Below are positions 1 through 7,841 of a DNA stretch of 64,000 bases, piece by piece. The first letter of the stretch is position 1, and each line of letters begins with the position of its first letter. Source of the DNA: DATBLE01 sp963841405 (lineage in GTDB: Bacteria > Actinomycetota > Thermoleophilia > Gaiellales > Gaiellaceae); NCBI GenBank assembly GCA_963841405.1, contig CAWJCM010000004.1, forward strand, positions 243,384-307,383. Direction: 5' to 3'. Under the pieces are notes generated by a model. The model saw only the letters and a program-made list of their open reading frames with translations, did no database searches and had not been told where the DNA came from. A program made the position numbers and the translations under genes.

Positions 1-503
1 CAGGTCGGGATCGCGAAGGGAAAGTTCCACGGCGTGATCATCCCGACGACCCCGAGCGGCCGGCGAACCGTGTAGACGGAGCCACCGCTGGCGGACTGCT
101 CGAACAGCTCGCCCTTCGGCCGCCAGGCCTCGCCGGCGGCGAAGCGGAGGATCGCCGCCCCGCGGGCAGCCTCCAGCCGCGCCTCGCGCAGCGGCTTGCC
201 CATCTCGAGCGTCATGTCCTGCGCGATCTGGTCGACCCGGCGCTCGATCGCGTCGGCCGCGCCCATCAGGATCGCGGCGCGCTGCGCGCCGGGGCGCCCG
301 GACCACGCGGGGAACGCGTCGGCCGCGGCCTCGACGGCGACGTCCACGTCCTCCGCGCTCGAGGCGGGGAACTCCCCGATCGTCTCCGACGGCCGCCACG
401 GGCCACGCTTCGCGTACGTCTTGCCGGAAGAGCTCTGCCGCCACTCGCCGCCGACGAAGTTGGCGAACGCGGGCCGGGGCGGTGCTTCCAGAACCTCAGA
501 CAT
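1..503 (-). CDS. Aldehyde dehydrogenase, N-terminal part (runs off left edge)
   Basis: The N-terminal ~167 residues of an NAD(P)-dependent aldehyde dehydrogenase; the rest lies outside the window. The sequence runs from an acidic start (MSEVLEAPPRP) through EWRQSSSG and the region preceding the Rossmann domain, and ends at the family motif MITPWNFPFAIP. The ATG at 503 overlaps the TGA of the upstream FAH-family gene by 8 nt, so the two are probably co-translated. With the FAH enzyme and the SDR next door, a role as 2-oxoglutarate semialdehyde dehydrogenase in non-phosphorylating sugar breakdown is plausible. That is inference from context, because the catalytic Cys and Glu lie beyond the edge. 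Confidence 0.9.
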   Translation of the reverse strand, partial: MSEVLEAPPRPAFANFVGGEWRQSSSGKTYAKRGPWRPSETIGEFPASSAEDVDVAVEAAADAFPAWSGRPGAQRAAILMGAADAIERRVDQIAQDMTLEMGKPLREARLEAARGAAILRFAAGEAWRPKGELFEQSASGGSVYTVRRPLGVVGMITPWNFPFAIPT

Positions 504-1275
504 GGGCCTCGCTCCTTGGTCTCGTGGTCAGGTCGGTCGCCGAGACGACCGGGTTGGTCAGGGTGCCGATCTCCGGGACGGTGATCTCCACCGTGTGCCC
601 CGGCTCGAGCGTGAAGCCGTCAGGGGGGACGAGCCCGGTGCCGGTGAGGAGAACGCTGCCGGGCGGAACCGGGTTGTCGCGCAGCAGCCACTCGACCAGC
701 TCTGCGAACGACCGTCGCATCATCGCCGACGACGTCTCGCCGGAGAACACCTCAGCACCGCCCTGGGCGGTGATCCGCATCCGGATCCCGAGCGGCGCCT
801 CCCAGTCGTCGGGCTCGAGGAGGGCGGGGCCGATCGCGCAGGCGCCGGCGAATATCTTCGCCTGCGCGATGTAGAGCGGGTTCTCGCCCTCGATCGCGCG
901 GGAGGAGACGTCGTTGCCGATCGTCAGGCCGATGAGGGCGCCGCCCTCCCCGAGGACGACCCCGATCTCGGGCTCCGGGACGTCCCAGCCCGAGTCGGTA
1001 CGGACGCCGATCGGCTCGCCGGGGCCGACCGTTCGTCGGCAGCCGGCGTCCTTCATGAACAGCTCGGGCCGGTCGGCGTCGTAGACGAGCGTGTAGACGT
1101 CCTTCACGGTGCTCTCCTCGACGCGCGCGTCGCGGCTGCGGCGGTAGGTGACGCCCGCGCACCAGACCTCCGGCGGCTCCACCGGAATCGCCAGCCGGAA
1201 GCGGCCGAGCTCGTCCGGCGACTCCGCCGTTCCCTCGGCGATCCCGCCGTCGGCGTGGTGGCGAAAGCGCAGCAT
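496..1275 (-). CDS. Fumarylacetoacetate hydrolase-family protein (AraD1/GguC-like)
   Basis: A 259-residue protein of the FAH superfamily, which acts on 2-keto acids with a divalent metal. The segments EPEIGVVL, GLTIGNDVSSRAIEGEN and LLTGTGLVPP carry the usual metal and substrate region, and the central PLYIAQAKIFAGACAIGP stretch resembles AraD1/GguC proteins that dehydrate or cleave 2-keto-3-deoxy sugar acids. Its ATG overlaps the TGA of the SDR by one base (TGATG), and its own stop overlaps the aldehyde dehydrogenase start, so the three form an operon. The exact substrate (pentonate, fuconate or other) cannot be read from sequence. A hydrolase role in a diketo-deoxy-fuconate route is the main alternative. 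Confidence 0.85.
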   Translation of the reverse strand: MLRFRHHADGGIAEGTAESPDELGRFRLAIPVEPPEVWCAGVTYRRSRDARVEESTVKDVYTLVYDADRPELFMKDAGCRRTVGPGEPIGVRTDSGWDVPEPEIGVVLGEGGALIGLTIGNDVSSRAIEGENPLYIAQAKIFAGACAIGPALLEPDDWEAPLGIRMRITAQGGAEVFSGETSSAMMRRSFAELVEWLLRDNPVPPGSVLLTGTGLVPPDGFTLEPGHTVEITVPEIGTLTNPVVSATDLTTRPRSEAHV

Positions 1276-1994
1276 CAGTAGACCGCCCTTCCCCCCGAGA
1301 TGTCGTACGTCGCTCCGGTGGAGAACGAGAGGTCCTCACTGGCGAGGAAGCACGCGAGCGCGGCCACCTCCTCCGCCTTGCCCATCCGGCCGAGCGGGAT
1401 CCGCTCGACCATGTAGTCGACGTGGTGCTGGGACAGCCCGGCGAGGATCGGCGTCTCGATCACGGCGGGTGCGATGCAGTTGACGAGGACGCCGCTGGCC
1501 GCGACGTCCTTGCCGATCGCCTTCGTCATCGCGATCACGGCCGCCTTGCTCGCCGAGTAGGCGGCCGCCATCGGGTTCCCTTCCTTGCCGGCGATCGAGG
1601 CGACGAGGACGATCCGCCCGTACCCCCGCTCGATCATCCCGGGCAGGACTGCCCGGCACATGAAGAACGACCCGTTCGCGTTGATCGCGAAGACGCGCCG
1701 CCACTCCTCGTCCGTTACCTCGGTGGTGCGGACCGACTCGCCGGGGATCCCCGCCGAGTTGACCAGCACGTCGATCCGGCCGAGCTCGCGTTCGACCCGC
1801 TGGACGGCCGTGTCGACGTCGCCCGAAGAGGAGATGTCGCCCGTGACCGAGAGGTAACCGTCGACGGGCTCGCGATCGAAGACAGCGACCTCCGCGCCGC
1901 CGGCCTGCAGCCGCTCCGCAGCGGCCGCGCCGATCCCACTCGCGCCGCCCGTGACCAGCGCCACCCGCCCGTGGAAGTCGTAGGTGTTGGGCAT
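1275..1994 (-). CDS. SDR-family oxidoreductase (probable sugar or deoxy-sugar-acid dehydrogenase)
   Basis: A 239-residue classical short-chain dehydrogenase. It shows the nucleotide-binding TGGASGIG, the NSAG motif, a catalytic Ser (LVASIAG) and YSASK, and ends in DISGGRAVY. It is the first gene of the SDR-FAH-ALDH operon on this strand, and its stop is fused with the FAH start. In such trios the SDR oxidises the free sugar or the 2-keto-3-deoxy acid, and either role would fit. NAD preference is suggested by a free acidic residue after beta-2 (VFDREP), which is inference. The secreted-protein gene upstream ends only 4 nt before its start. Confidence 0.9.
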   Translation of the reverse strand: MPNTYDFHGRVALVTGGASGIGAAAAERLQAGGAEVAVFDREPVDGYLSVTGDISSSGDVDTAVQRVERELGRIDVLVNSAGIPGESVRTTEVTDEEWRRVFAINANGSFFMCRAVLPGMIERGYGRIVLVASIAGKEGNPMAAAYSASKAAVIAMTKAIGKDVAASGVLVNCIAPAVIETPILAGLSQHHVDYMVERIPLGRMGKAEEVAALACFLASEDLSFSTGATYDISGGRAVY

Positions 1995-1998
1995 TCCG

Positions 1999-2412
1999 TC
2001 AGAGGATCTGCATGAACGGCTTCGTCAGGATCGTCCTCCGGCCCGCGCAGGGCTCGCGGACTGCGGTCAGCGTGAGGCGCTTGCCGCTCGCGCGCCAGGA
2101 GTACACACCGGTCGCCTGGGCGCCGCGGCAGGAGAACGGGCCGCCGAGGTCGTGGAACGTGATGCGGTTGCCGACGATCCGAGCCGTGCCCGAGACCGCG
2201 AGCATGGTTCCCTTGGCGACCGAGAAGCTCCGCCGGTTGATCGTCAGGCGCCAGGTACCGTCGAGCACCGCCGGCTTCGCCCCGCCGATCTTCGTCGAGT
2301 ACACGTGCGGTCCGATCGACGCGGTGCGCGACCCGAGGGCGGGTGCCGCCGTCACAGTCGTCGCGAACAGCGCGCTCGCCGCCAGTGCTGTTCCGAGCGC
2401 GAACCTCCTCAT
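1999..2412 (-). CDS. Secreted hypothetical protein, ~137 aa
   Basis: An unrecognised exported protein. The chosen ATG (2412) is preceded by a clear AGGAGG ten bases upstream. It starts MRRFALGTALAASALFATTV followed by AAPALGS, a textbook Sec signal peptide with a likely cleavage near Ala-Ala. The mature part is small and beta-rich, with the sequence GTWRLTINRRSFSV and two Cys residues (PFSCRG, REPCAG) that could form a disulfide. It is a lipocalin-like or META-like guess at most. It ends 4 nt before the SDR start, so it may be the first gene of that operon, and it diverges from the diol dehydratase operon. Confidence 0.75.
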   Translation of the reverse strand: MRRFALGTALAASALFATTVTAAPALGSRTASIGPHVYSTKIGGAKPAVLDGTWRLTINRRSFSVAKGTMLAVSGTARIVGNRITFHDLGGPFSCRGAQATGVYSWRASGKRLTLTAVREPCAGRRTILTKPFMQIL

Positions 2413-2455
2413 CTGTGGCCGTCCTCCTTGTCGGGCTTGGATGCCCAACTCTACG

Positions 2456-2896
2456 ATGTCCGCGATGGGCTTCGACCCGGCCTCCGACTACCCGCTCGGC
2501 TCGCGCCGGCCCGATCTCGTCCGCACGCCTTCCGGACTCGCGCCGGACGAGCTGACGCTCGAGGCTGCACGCGCGGGCCGATTCGGCCCTGACGAGCTAC
2601 GCGCGACGCCCGAGACGTTGCGCCGGCAGTCGGAGGTCGCGCTCGCGGCGGGCAGGACACAGCTCGCGGACAACCTCGCCCGCGCGGCCGAGCTGGCGGA
2701 CGTGCCCCCGGAGACGATCCTCGAGATCTACACCGCGCTCCGCCCGCACCGTTCCACGGCGGACGAGCTCGAGGCGTGGGCGACACGGCTGGAGACGGAG
2801 CTCGGCGCACCGCTCACGGCCGGGTTCCTACGGGAGGCGGCGACCGCGTACTCCGAGCGCGACCTGCTGGAGACGGGTGAGCGCGCGACGGTCTGA
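2456..2896 (+). CDS. pduE: B12-dependent diol/glycerol dehydratase, small subunit
   Basis: Small (gamma) subunit of adenosylcobalamin-dependent propanediol/glycerol dehydratase, ~146 aa. The family landmarks are in order: DYPLGSRRPDLVRTPSG, then LTLEAARAGRF, DELRATPETLRRQSEVA, LADNLARAAELADVPPE and EIYTALRPHRSTADEL, ending in FLREAATAYSERDLL. ATG 2456 or ATG 2465 could be the start. It lies upstream of the large subunit and overlaps it by 20 nt, whereas in enteric pdu operons it is last (large-medium-small). Only 43 nt separate it from the divergent secreted-protein gene, leaving no room for a cobalamin riboswitch. Confidence 0.9.
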   Translation: MSAMGFDPASDYPLGSRRPDLVRTPSGLAPDELTLEAARAGRFGPDELRATPETLRRQSEVALAAGRTQLADNLARAAELADVPPETILEIYTALRPHRSTADELEAWATRLETELGAPLTAGFLREAATAYSERDLLETGERATV

Positions 2897-5105
2897 GCGG
2901 TTCGCCTCGCGGGAGCGCCGGGAACTCCGCCGCGAGGTCCTCATCTCGCCGTACCCCGAGCTGGGGCTGGTCGCGATGGACGGTCCCAACGACCCGAAGC
3001 CCGGTCTCGAGCTCGAGGACGGCCGGGTGGTGGCGATGGACGGCCGCCGCGCCGAGGACTTCGACATCATCGACCGGTTCGTCGCGCGCTACGGCCTCGA
3101 CCTCGACGTCGCGGTGGAGGCCGCACAGCTCGCCGACGACGAGATCGCGCACCGTCTCGTCGACATCGACGTCCCGCGTGCCGATCTCGTCCGGCTCTCC
3201 CGCGGCCTGACGCCGGCCCGGCTCGCCGGCATCGTCTCGCGGCTCGACCCGGTTGAGCTGATGTTCGCGCTGAAGAAGCTTCGCGCCCGGCGGGCCCCGG
3301 CCAACCAGGCGCACGTGACGAACCTGAAGGAGAACCCGGCGCTGCTCGCCGCCGACGCGGCCGAGGCTGCGGCCCGCGGCTTCGCCGAGGTCGAGACCAC
3401 CGTCGGCGTCTCGCGCTACGCGCCGCTGAACGCGATCGCGATCCTCGTCGGCTCGCAGACGGGCCGGCCCGGCGTGATGACACAGTGCGCGGTCGAGGAG
3501 CGGCGCAACCTCCAGCTCGCGATCCAGGGGCTCGTCACCTACGCGGAGACGCTCTCGGTGTACGGCACCGAGCCCGTGTTCGTCGACGGCGACGACACGC
3601 CCTGGTCGAAGGCGTTCCTTGCCTCGGCATACGCCTCGCGCGGTGTGAAGGTCCGGTTCACCTCCGGCGGCGGCTCGGAGGCGCTGATGGGCCACGCGCA
3701 GGGCTGCTCGATGCTGTACCTCGAAGCTCGCTGCCTGGCCGCCATCCGCGCCGCCGGCTCGCAGGGCGTGCAGAACGGGTCGATCTCGTGCGTGGCGCTG
3801 GTCCTGTCGGTGCCGGGCGGCGTGCGCGAGATCCTGGCCGAGAACGTCCTTGCCGCCTGGCTCGACCTGGAGGTGGCGTCGGGGAACGACGCGATCGCGT
3901 CGCACTCGGAGATCCGCAAGACGGCGAAGCTGATGGGGCAGTTCCTGCCGGGCACGGACTTCGTCACGTCGGGCTACTCGGTGATGCCGCGCGAGGACAA
4001 CACCTTCGGCGGCGGCAACTACGACGCGGACGACCTGGAGGAGTGGATGACTGCGCAGCGCGACTGGCAGGTCGACGGGGGGATCGAGCCCGTGGGAGAG
4101 GAGGCCGTCCTCGGCGTGCGGGCGAAGGCGGCGCGGGCGGTGCAGGCGGTCTTCGCCGGGCTCGACTTTCCGCCGATCACGGACGAGGAGGTGGAGGCTG
4201 CCACCTACGGCTACACCAGCCGTGACCTGCCCGACCGGGATCGCGCCGCCGACGTCGCGGCCGCCGACCGCGTCATCGACGGGGCTGTCTCGGCGCTGGA
4301 CGTCGTCCGCCAGCTCGACTCCGCCGGCTTCAGCGACGTTGCCGAAGCCGTGCTCGGCATGCAGCGTCAGCGCGTCGCGGCCGACTACCTCCAGACCTCC
4401 GCGATCATCGAGTCGGACGGGTCGGTACGCTCGGCGGTCAGCGACCCGAATGAGTACGAGGGCCCGGGCACGGGCTACCGCCTCGAGGGCGAGCGCTGGC
4501 AGCGCCTGCAGCAGCTGCCGTACGTGCTCGATCCGCAGGAGGAGATCTCGTCGAGCGGTGTGCCGCCGTCTGTTCTGGAAACACATGTTGCCACTGTAGA
4601 CGACGATCCGGACGACGTGGTCGTCGCCGTCGGGCCGGCGTTCGCGGCGGCGCTCCGGACCACGATCAACGGCCTGTCCCATACGGACGTGCTGCGGGCA
4701 ATCGCAGAAGGAGTCCGCGAGGGCGGCGGCCGGCCGCGGTTGGTCCGGGTGGGGCGTAGCTCCGACGTCGCCTTCATCGCTCACGACGGCGCCAAGCTCT
4801 CGGGCTCGCGGATCGCCGTCGGCGTCCAGTCGAAGGGAACGGCGGTCATCCACCGCGCCGACCTCCAGCCGCTCGACAATCTGGAGCTGTTCGGGATGTC
4901 GCCGCTCTACACGCTCGACTCGTACCGCGCGATGGGCCGGAACGCCGCCGCCTACGCGCTCGGGCACGCGGTCGGGCCGGTGCCGACCGAGCTGGACAAC
5001 TTCGCGCGCGCGAAGCTGATCGTCCGAACGACGCTCCTGCACGCCCGCGAGACCGCGGAGGTCGTTCCCGGCGCCGAGCCGATCGAGCTCGAGCTGACGG
5101 GGTGA
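2877..5105 (+). CDS. pduCD: B12-dependent diol/glycerol dehydratase, fused large + medium subunits
   Basis: A 742-residue fusion. Residues ~1-560 are the large catalytic subunit (TIM barrel), with stretches such as SPYPELGLVAMDGPNDPKP, NLKENPALLAADAAEA, YAETLSVYGTEPVF, FTSGGGSEALMGHAQG and ASHSEIRKTAKLMGQF. Residues ~565-742 are the medium, B12-base-binding subunit, with VGPAF, SDVAFIAHDGAKLSGS, VGVQSKGTAVIHRADL and LDNLELFG. The enzyme converts 1,2-propanediol or glycerol to the aldehyde plus water by 5'-deoxyadenosyl radical chemistry. The GTG at 2877 lies inside the small-subunit gene. No reactivase (DdrA/B) and no microcompartment shell gene is present in the window. Substrate choice between propanediol and glycerol is unresolved. 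Confidence 0.95.
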   Translation: MSARRSERFASRERRELRREVLISPYPELGLVAMDGPNDPKPGLELEDGRVVAMDGRRAEDFDIIDRFVARYGLDLDVAVEAAQLADDEIAHRLVDIDVPRADLVRLSRGLTPARLAGIVSRLDPVELMFALKKLRARRAPANQAHVTNLKENPALLAADAAEAAARGFAEVETTVGVSRYAPLNAIAILVGSQTGRPGVMTQCAVEERRNLQLAIQGLVTYAETLSVYGTEPVFVDGDDTPWSKAFLASAYASRGVKVRFTSGGGSEALMGHAQGCSMLYLEARCLAAIRAAGSQGVQNGSISCVALVLSVPGGVREILAENVLAAWLDLEVASGNDAIASHSEIRKTAKLMGQFLPGTDFVTSGYSVMPREDNTFGGGNYDADDLEEWMTAQRDWQVDGGIEPVGEEAVLGVRAKAARAVQAVFAGLDFPPITDEEVEAATYGYTSRDLPDRDRAADVAAADRVIDGAVSALDVVRQLDSAGFSDVAEAVLGMQRQRVAADYLQTSAIIESDGSVRSAVSDPNEYEGPGTGYRLEGERWQRLQQLPYVLDPQEEISSSGVPPSVLETHVATVDDDPDDVVVAVGPAFAAALRTTINGLSHTDVLRAIAEGVREGGGRPRLVRVGRSSDVAFIAHDGAKLSGSRIAVGVQSKGTAVIHRADLQPLDNLELFGMSPLYTLDSYRAMGRNAAAYALGHAVGPVPTELDNFARAKLIVRTTLLHARETAEVVPGAEPIELELTG

Positions 5106-5551
5106 AGGTCTATTTCGCCGGGCCGCTGTTCACGCCGGCCGAGCGCCGGTTCATCGACGAGTGCGCCGCCCAGCTTCGCGACGCCGGGTTCGACGTCTTC
5201 GTCCCGCACGAGCACGAGCTCGCCCTCGACGGCACGGTCACGGCCGAGCGGATCTTCGCCAAGGACTGGGCTGCGCTGGCCGACGCGAACGCGGTGCTGG
5301 CGATCCTCGACGGCCCGGTGATCGACGACGGCACCGCCTGCGAGATCGGGATCTTCTACGGGCTGAAGCGGGGCGACCCGGCCAAGAAGGGGATCGTCGG
5401 GATGACGCACGACCTGCGCGCGACGCGCGACTCGAACCGCGAGGGCGAGCTCAAGGGGCTGAACCTGTTCGTGGTCGGCTGCATCGAGGCGGCGGGAACG
5501 ATCGTCACGTCGCTCGACGAGGCGCAGGCCGTCCTCGACGGCTGGCGCTGA
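5102..5551 (+). CDS. Nucleoside 2-deoxyribosyltransferase-like protein
   Basis: A 149-residue protein of the nucleoside 2-deoxyribosyltransferase/DUF4406 fold. It opens with KVYFAGPLF, continues through AERIFAKDWAALADANAVLAI, and has the active-site-type segment DDGTACEIGIFYGLKRG, whose Glu is the usual nucleophile. A C-terminal LFVVGCIE strand follows. Its GTG start overlaps the dehydratase stop (GTGA), so translation is coupled. Family members cleave or exchange N-glycosidic bonds of (deoxy)nucleosides. The tight coupling to an adenosylcobalamin radical enzyme suggests handling of 5'-deoxyadenosine or damaged cofactor, but that is hypothesis only. Confidence 0.8.
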   Translation: MKVYFAGPLFTPAERRFIDECAAQLRDAGFDVFVPHEHELALDGTVTAERIFAKDWAALADANAVLAILDGPVIDDGTACEIGIFYGLKRGDPAKKGIVGMTHDLRATRDSNREGELKGLNLFVVGCIEAAGTIVTSLDEAQAVLDGWR

Positions 5552-5647
5552 CGCGTCCGGAAGAGCGGATTGCGAGCCGGCGACGCAGGCGGCAGCCTTG
5601 CGGTCGTGGCCTGGCAGCCATTTGAAGAGGACTAGCAGCGGGCTACC

Positions 5648-5761
5648 ATGGATGCGCTGTTCGAGATCAACGTCAAGCTCGCGGATATTCGCGACCATCT
5701 CGCGTTCATCCGCAGGCTGGTGGAGGACGACGATGGCGAGGAAGAGGAAGAAACCGACTGA
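5648..5761 (+). CDS. Small acidic protein, 37 aa, hypothetical
   Basis: A short ORF that starts MDALFEINVKLADIRDHLAF, is predicted helical, and ends in a run of acidic residues (DDDGEEEEETD). It looks like a real small protein rather than random sequence, because a hydrophobic heptad-like helix precedes the acidic tail. No strong ribosome-binding site is visible. It overlaps the next small gene by 29 nt in another frame. Function unknown. Confidence 0.5.
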   Translation: MDALFEINVKLADIRDHLAFIRRLVEDDDGEEEEETD

Positions 5762-5915
5762 AGCCGAGATCCGGGCGCTGAACGGCGGCGACGAAGCGTA
5801 CGAGCGCCACGAGCGCGTACTGCGCGAGCTGGCCGACCTGTCCGAACAGCTTCGGCGCAAGGCAGACGAGAGGCGCCGGGAGGCGCAACGCGCGCAGGCC
5901 GAGCAGGCCTCTTGA
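5733..5915 (+). CDS. Small basic, helical protein, 60 aa, hypothetical
   Basis: Begins MARKRKKPTEAEIRALNGGD and continues as a charged helix (AYERHERVLRELADLSEQLRR) rich in Arg, Glu and Ala, likely a coiled coil. The start lies inside the acidic 37-residue gene, with the same bases read in two frames: the GAGGAAGAGGAAGAA tract encodes acidic EEEEE in one frame and basic RKRKK in the other. It ends 1 nt before the stop codon of the opposing acyl-CoA synthetase. Function unknown; nucleic-acid or acidic-partner binding would fit its charge. Confidence 0.55.
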   Translation: MARKRKKPTEAEIRALNGGDEAYERHERVLRELADLSEQLRRKADERRREAQRAQAEQAS

Positions 5916-5916
5916 C

Positions 5917-7434
5917 TTAATCCCCCGCCCGCTCCTCCTCCAGCTCCCGCAGCTCGACCCGCCTGATCTTCCCGCTGCGCGTCTTGGGCAGCTCGGCGAC
6001 GAACTCGATCTCGCGCGGGTACTTGTAGGGCGCGGTCACGCGCTTGCAGTGCTCCTGGAGCTCTGTGACCAGCGCCTCGTCGCCGACGCGCTCCGGCCGC
6101 AGCACGACGAATGCCTTGACGATCTGGCCGCGGTCGGGGTCGGGCTTGCCGACCACGGCGCTCTCGGCGACGGCTGCGTGCTCGAGCAGGGCGCTCTCCA
6201 CCTCGAACGGCCCGATCCGGTAGGCGGCCGACAGGATCACGTCGTCGGCCCGTCCTGTGAACCAGAGGTAGCCGTCCTCGTCACGGACCGCCCGGTCGCC
6301 GGTCACATACCAGTCGCCGCGGTAGACCGCCGCCGTCTCCTCGGGAGCGTTCCAGTAGCCGGCGAAGAGCGCGGGCGCGTCGCCGCGCAGGGCGATGTCG
6401 CCCTCCTCGCCGGCCGCGCACTCCTCGCCGTCGACGTCGATCACGCGCACGTCGTAACCGGGCGCGGGCAGGCCCATCGACCCGGGCCTGATCTCGGCGC
6501 CGGGGAAGTTGCCGACCAGCAGCGTGTTCTCGGTCTGCCCGTAGCCGTCGTGGACCGTCCGGCCGAACGCGTTCTCGAAAGTCCGGATCACCTCGGGGTT
6601 CAGCGGTTCACCCGCCGAGACCATGTGTCGGACCCCAGATACGTCGTACTGCTCGAAACCGTCCAGCTTCGCCATCAGCCGGTACTCGGTCGGCGCCTGG
6701 CAGAGCACCGTCACACCGAGCGAGCCGATCAGCCGGAAGCGCTCCTCCGGGTCGAACCCGCCCTCGTGCAGGATCACGGCGGCGCCGCAGCTCCAGGGGC
6801 CGAGCAGCACGTTCCAGATCGACTTCGCCCAGCCGGTTCCTGCCGTGCACCAGACGAGGTCGTCCGGCTTCGCGTCGAGCCAGCGGTCGGCCTGTGCCCG
6901 CTTGGCCCACGTGTAGCGGTGGGTGTGCACGACACCCTTGGGGTTCTTCGTCGTTCCGGACGTGTACAGGATGAACGCTGGATCCTCGGCCGCCGTGTCG
7001 GCGGTGGCTCGATCGGGCTCCCCGAGCTGCTGCTCGCCGAGGTAGACGACGTCCGGCTCCTCGGCCATCGCCTCGATCTCGCCGCGCGAGCCTGGATCGG
7101 CGACCAGCAGGCCGGCGCCCGAATGCTGGATGCGGAAGTCGAGATCCTTTGCGCGCAGCATCTCCGAGCACGGGATCACGACGGCGCCGACCTTGAGGCC
7201 GGCGAGCATGATCGCGTGCCACTCGGGCGTCTTGCCGACGAGGACGAGCATGCGGTCGCCGGGCGCGATGCCGCGCGAGCGCAGCACCCCTGCCCAGCGC
7301 GCGGCCCGGTCGCTCAGCTGGCCGAACGTCAGGTCCTCCACGGCCCCCTCGCGGTCGCAGAAGCGCAGCGCGAGCCGGAGCGGATCCTGTGTCTCGACCA
7401 CGTCGCGCGCGAAGTTGAACAGCACCGGCGTCAT
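5917..7434 (-). CDS. AMP-binding acyl-CoA synthetase (medium-chain/ACSM-like)
   Basis: An adenylate-forming acid-CoA ligase of ~505 aa. Motifs in order: the ATP loop LYTSGTTKNPKGVVHTH, the DGYGQTEN A5 motif (typical of the medium-chain ACSM-like branch), GDRAVRDEDGYLWFTGRADD and the C-terminal PKTRSGKIRR with the catalytic Lys. The ATG at 7434 overlaps the thioesterase stop (ATGA) and is preferred over a longer in-frame extension. It is the last gene of a tautomerase-SDR-thioesterase-ligase run, which suggests activation and release of an unidentified organic acid. Chain length and substrate cannot be read from sequence. Confidence 0.92.
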   Translation of the reverse strand: MTPVLFNFARDVVETQDPLRLALRFCDREGAVEDLTFGQLSDRAARWAGVLRSRGIAPGDRMLVLVGKTPEWHAIMLAGLKVGAVVIPCSEMLRAKDLDFRIQHSGAGLLVADPGSRGEIEAMAEEPDVVYLGEQQLGEPDRATADTAAEDPAFILYTSGTTKNPKGVVHTHRYTWAKRAQADRWLDAKPDDLVWCTAGTGWAKSIWNVLLGPWSCGAAVILHEGGFDPEERFRLIGSLGVTVLCQAPTEYRLMAKLDGFEQYDVSGVRHMVSAGEPLNPEVIRTFENAFGRTVHDGYGQTENTLLVGNFPGAEIRPGSMGLPAPGYDVRVIDVDGEECAAGEEGDIALRGDAPALFAGYWNAPEETAAVYRGDWYVTGDRAVRDEDGYLWFTGRADDVILSAAYRIGPFEVESALLEHAAVAESAVVGKPDPDRGQIVKAFVVLRPERVGDEALVTELQEHCKRVTAPYKYPREIEFVAELPKTRSGKIRRVELRELEEERAGD

Positions 7435-7835
7435 CGGGCGCGGACCGCCATCGTCGTCGTGCTTGCGGCCACGAGCTTCTCGTCCGCGTACGCCTCCCCG
7501 CGACAAAAGGTCAACCGGCCGCCGGGCCGGACGACCCGGCCCTGGCAGACGACCCGTTCGCCGACTGCAGGCTCGAGCAGGTTGATCTTGTACTCCACCG
7601 TGAGCACATCGACCTCCCCGTCCGCAGCCGACCAGGCGGCATAGCCGCAGGCGCTGTCGAGCACCGCCGCGACCGCGCCGGCGTGCAGGAAGCCGTGTTG
7701 CTGCGTGAGGCGCTCGTCGAAGGGGAGCTCGAGATCGACCTCACCGGCGGCGGCATACGCGACGGCGACGCCGAGCGTCGTCATGAACGCCTGCTGCGCC
7801 ACCGCCGTCCGGACGCGCTCGGCCAGGTCCTGCAC
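7431..7835 (-). CDS. PaaI-family hotdog thioesterase
   Basis: A 134-residue single hotdog domain. The family signature HGFLHAGAVAAVLDSACGYAA carries the helix with the active-site region, and VEYKINLLEPA follows as the typical beta strand. Such enzymes hydrolyse acyl- or aryl-CoA thioesters in the cytosol. It is coupled by ATGA to the acyl-CoA synthetase and lies 6 nt after the SDR, so it belongs to the same operon and could reset CoA from dead-end thioesters. Confidence 0.88.
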   Translation of the reverse strand: MQDLAERVRTAVAQQAFMTTLGVAVAYAAAGEVDLELPFDERLTQQHGFLHAGAVAAVLDSACGYAAWSAADGEVDVLTVEYKINLLEPAVGERVVCQGRVVRPGGRLTFCRGEAYADEKLVAASTTTMAVRAR

Positions 7836-7841
7836 GGCCGA

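Noticed and set aside
2397..2456. Cobalamin riboswitch before the diol dehydratase
   Set aside because: Only 43 bp separate the divergent start codons, too short for the ~200-nt riboswitch and without a B12-box.
2814..5042. Long minus-strand open frame (742 codons) opposite the diol dehydratase
   Set aside because: Its sequence is Arg/Ala/Asp-rich without any domain, and the plus strand encodes a clear enzyme. It is a high-GC antisense shadow.
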